DNA from: Macrosoma leucophasiata
Lineage: Eukaryota; Arthropoda; Insecta; Lepidoptera; Hedylidae
Direction: 5' to 3'
NCBI GenBank assembly: GCA_036365455.1
Contig: JAWQUS010000002.1
Span: 4,154,001 to 4,218,000, forward strand
Length of the DNA: 64,000 nucleotides
Shown here: positions 63,886 to 64,000 of the stretch, piece by piece
Position numbering within the stretch: the first letter of the stretch is position 1
Layout of the letters: each line of letters starts with the position of its first letter
The notes under the pieces: model-generated
The model's input: the letters and a program-made list of their open reading frames with translations, nothing else
What the model was told of the DNA's origin: nothing
Database searches by the model: none
Program-made: the position numbers and the translations under genes

Positions 63886-64000
63886 CGGTGGGCCGAGTTG
63901 CTCTATGTGCTGGATAGTAGCTAGAGTTGCCTCATTTAAACATTTGCAACTCCAGAAGAGTAAGGGTCATAGCTCACTAGAGCCACCCGGCGCCCGACCA

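Overview
The window looks like one locus of a lepidopteran (moth or butterfly) nuclear genome. This rests on AT-rich DNA, GT-AG introns, a mariner of the cecropia type, a CR1/Jockey-like LINE whose reverse-transcriptase tail is typical of moths, and several repeat ends that recur in lepidopteran DNA (CCGACTTC...AGGAGG, GCCGCGGG...AGCTAGT). The species cannot be named from sequence alone. There is no bacterial operon, CRISPR array, rRNA gene or intact viral gene.

Gene. One protein-coding gene runs on the + strand from before base 1 to about 54.37 kb. Four exons are supported: 1-31 (3' part only), 20383-20495, 51103-51268 and 52612-53247 (stop). Their splice phases agree (0, 2, 0) and together they give 314 residues: a short extracellular stub, one transmembrane helix, a basic stop-transfer and a ~265-residue Pro/Arg/Gly-rich cytoplasmic tail carrying two APLYE[DE]L motifs. 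The introns are about 20.4, 30.6 and 1.3 kb. A ~1.1 kb 3'UTR ends at tandem AATAAA signals. I do not recognise the family.

Repeats fill the introns and the 3' flank. I use these labels. Family A: a ~285-300 bp poly-A SINE-like repeat starting ACTGGTGGTAGAGCTCC, about 40 copies on both strands. Family B: a ~306 bp tRNA-derived SINE. LINE-X: a non-LTR element with an (ATAC)n tail. CR1-like: a poly-A LINE. Family C: a 225 bp element with a 7 bp target duplication. Family D: a LINE-like 3' end with a TAA/TTA tail. Family G: a poly-A SINE-like repeat without a tRNA head. Family T: a fold-back SINE built from two head-to-head tRNA-like units. There are also two mariners, several palindromic MITEs and two Helitron-like elements.

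Layout. 0-20 kb is intron 1: LINE-X with a 14 bp target duplication, a 214 bp palindrome, family A/B/D/G copies, a CR1-like LINE, family T nested in a MITE, and family C. 20-51 kb is intron 2: dense A/B copies, a second T element, an inverted duplication at 30.2-32.1 kb, a deleted mariner and a longer mariner pseudogene. 51-54.4 kb holds the last exons. 54.4-64 kb is the 3' flank: a third T element, family G, LINE-X tails, family C and a THAP-domain fragment.

How the parts relate. Families A and B appear to borrow the 3' ends of the CR1-like LINE and LINE-X respectively, which is the expected signature of SINEs mobilised by partner LINEs. At least nine nested insertions, many with readable target duplications, give a relative chronology. 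The most unusual finding is family T: three copies, each with a perfect 11-17 bp target duplication, whose body folds back on itself around tRNA-like promoters.
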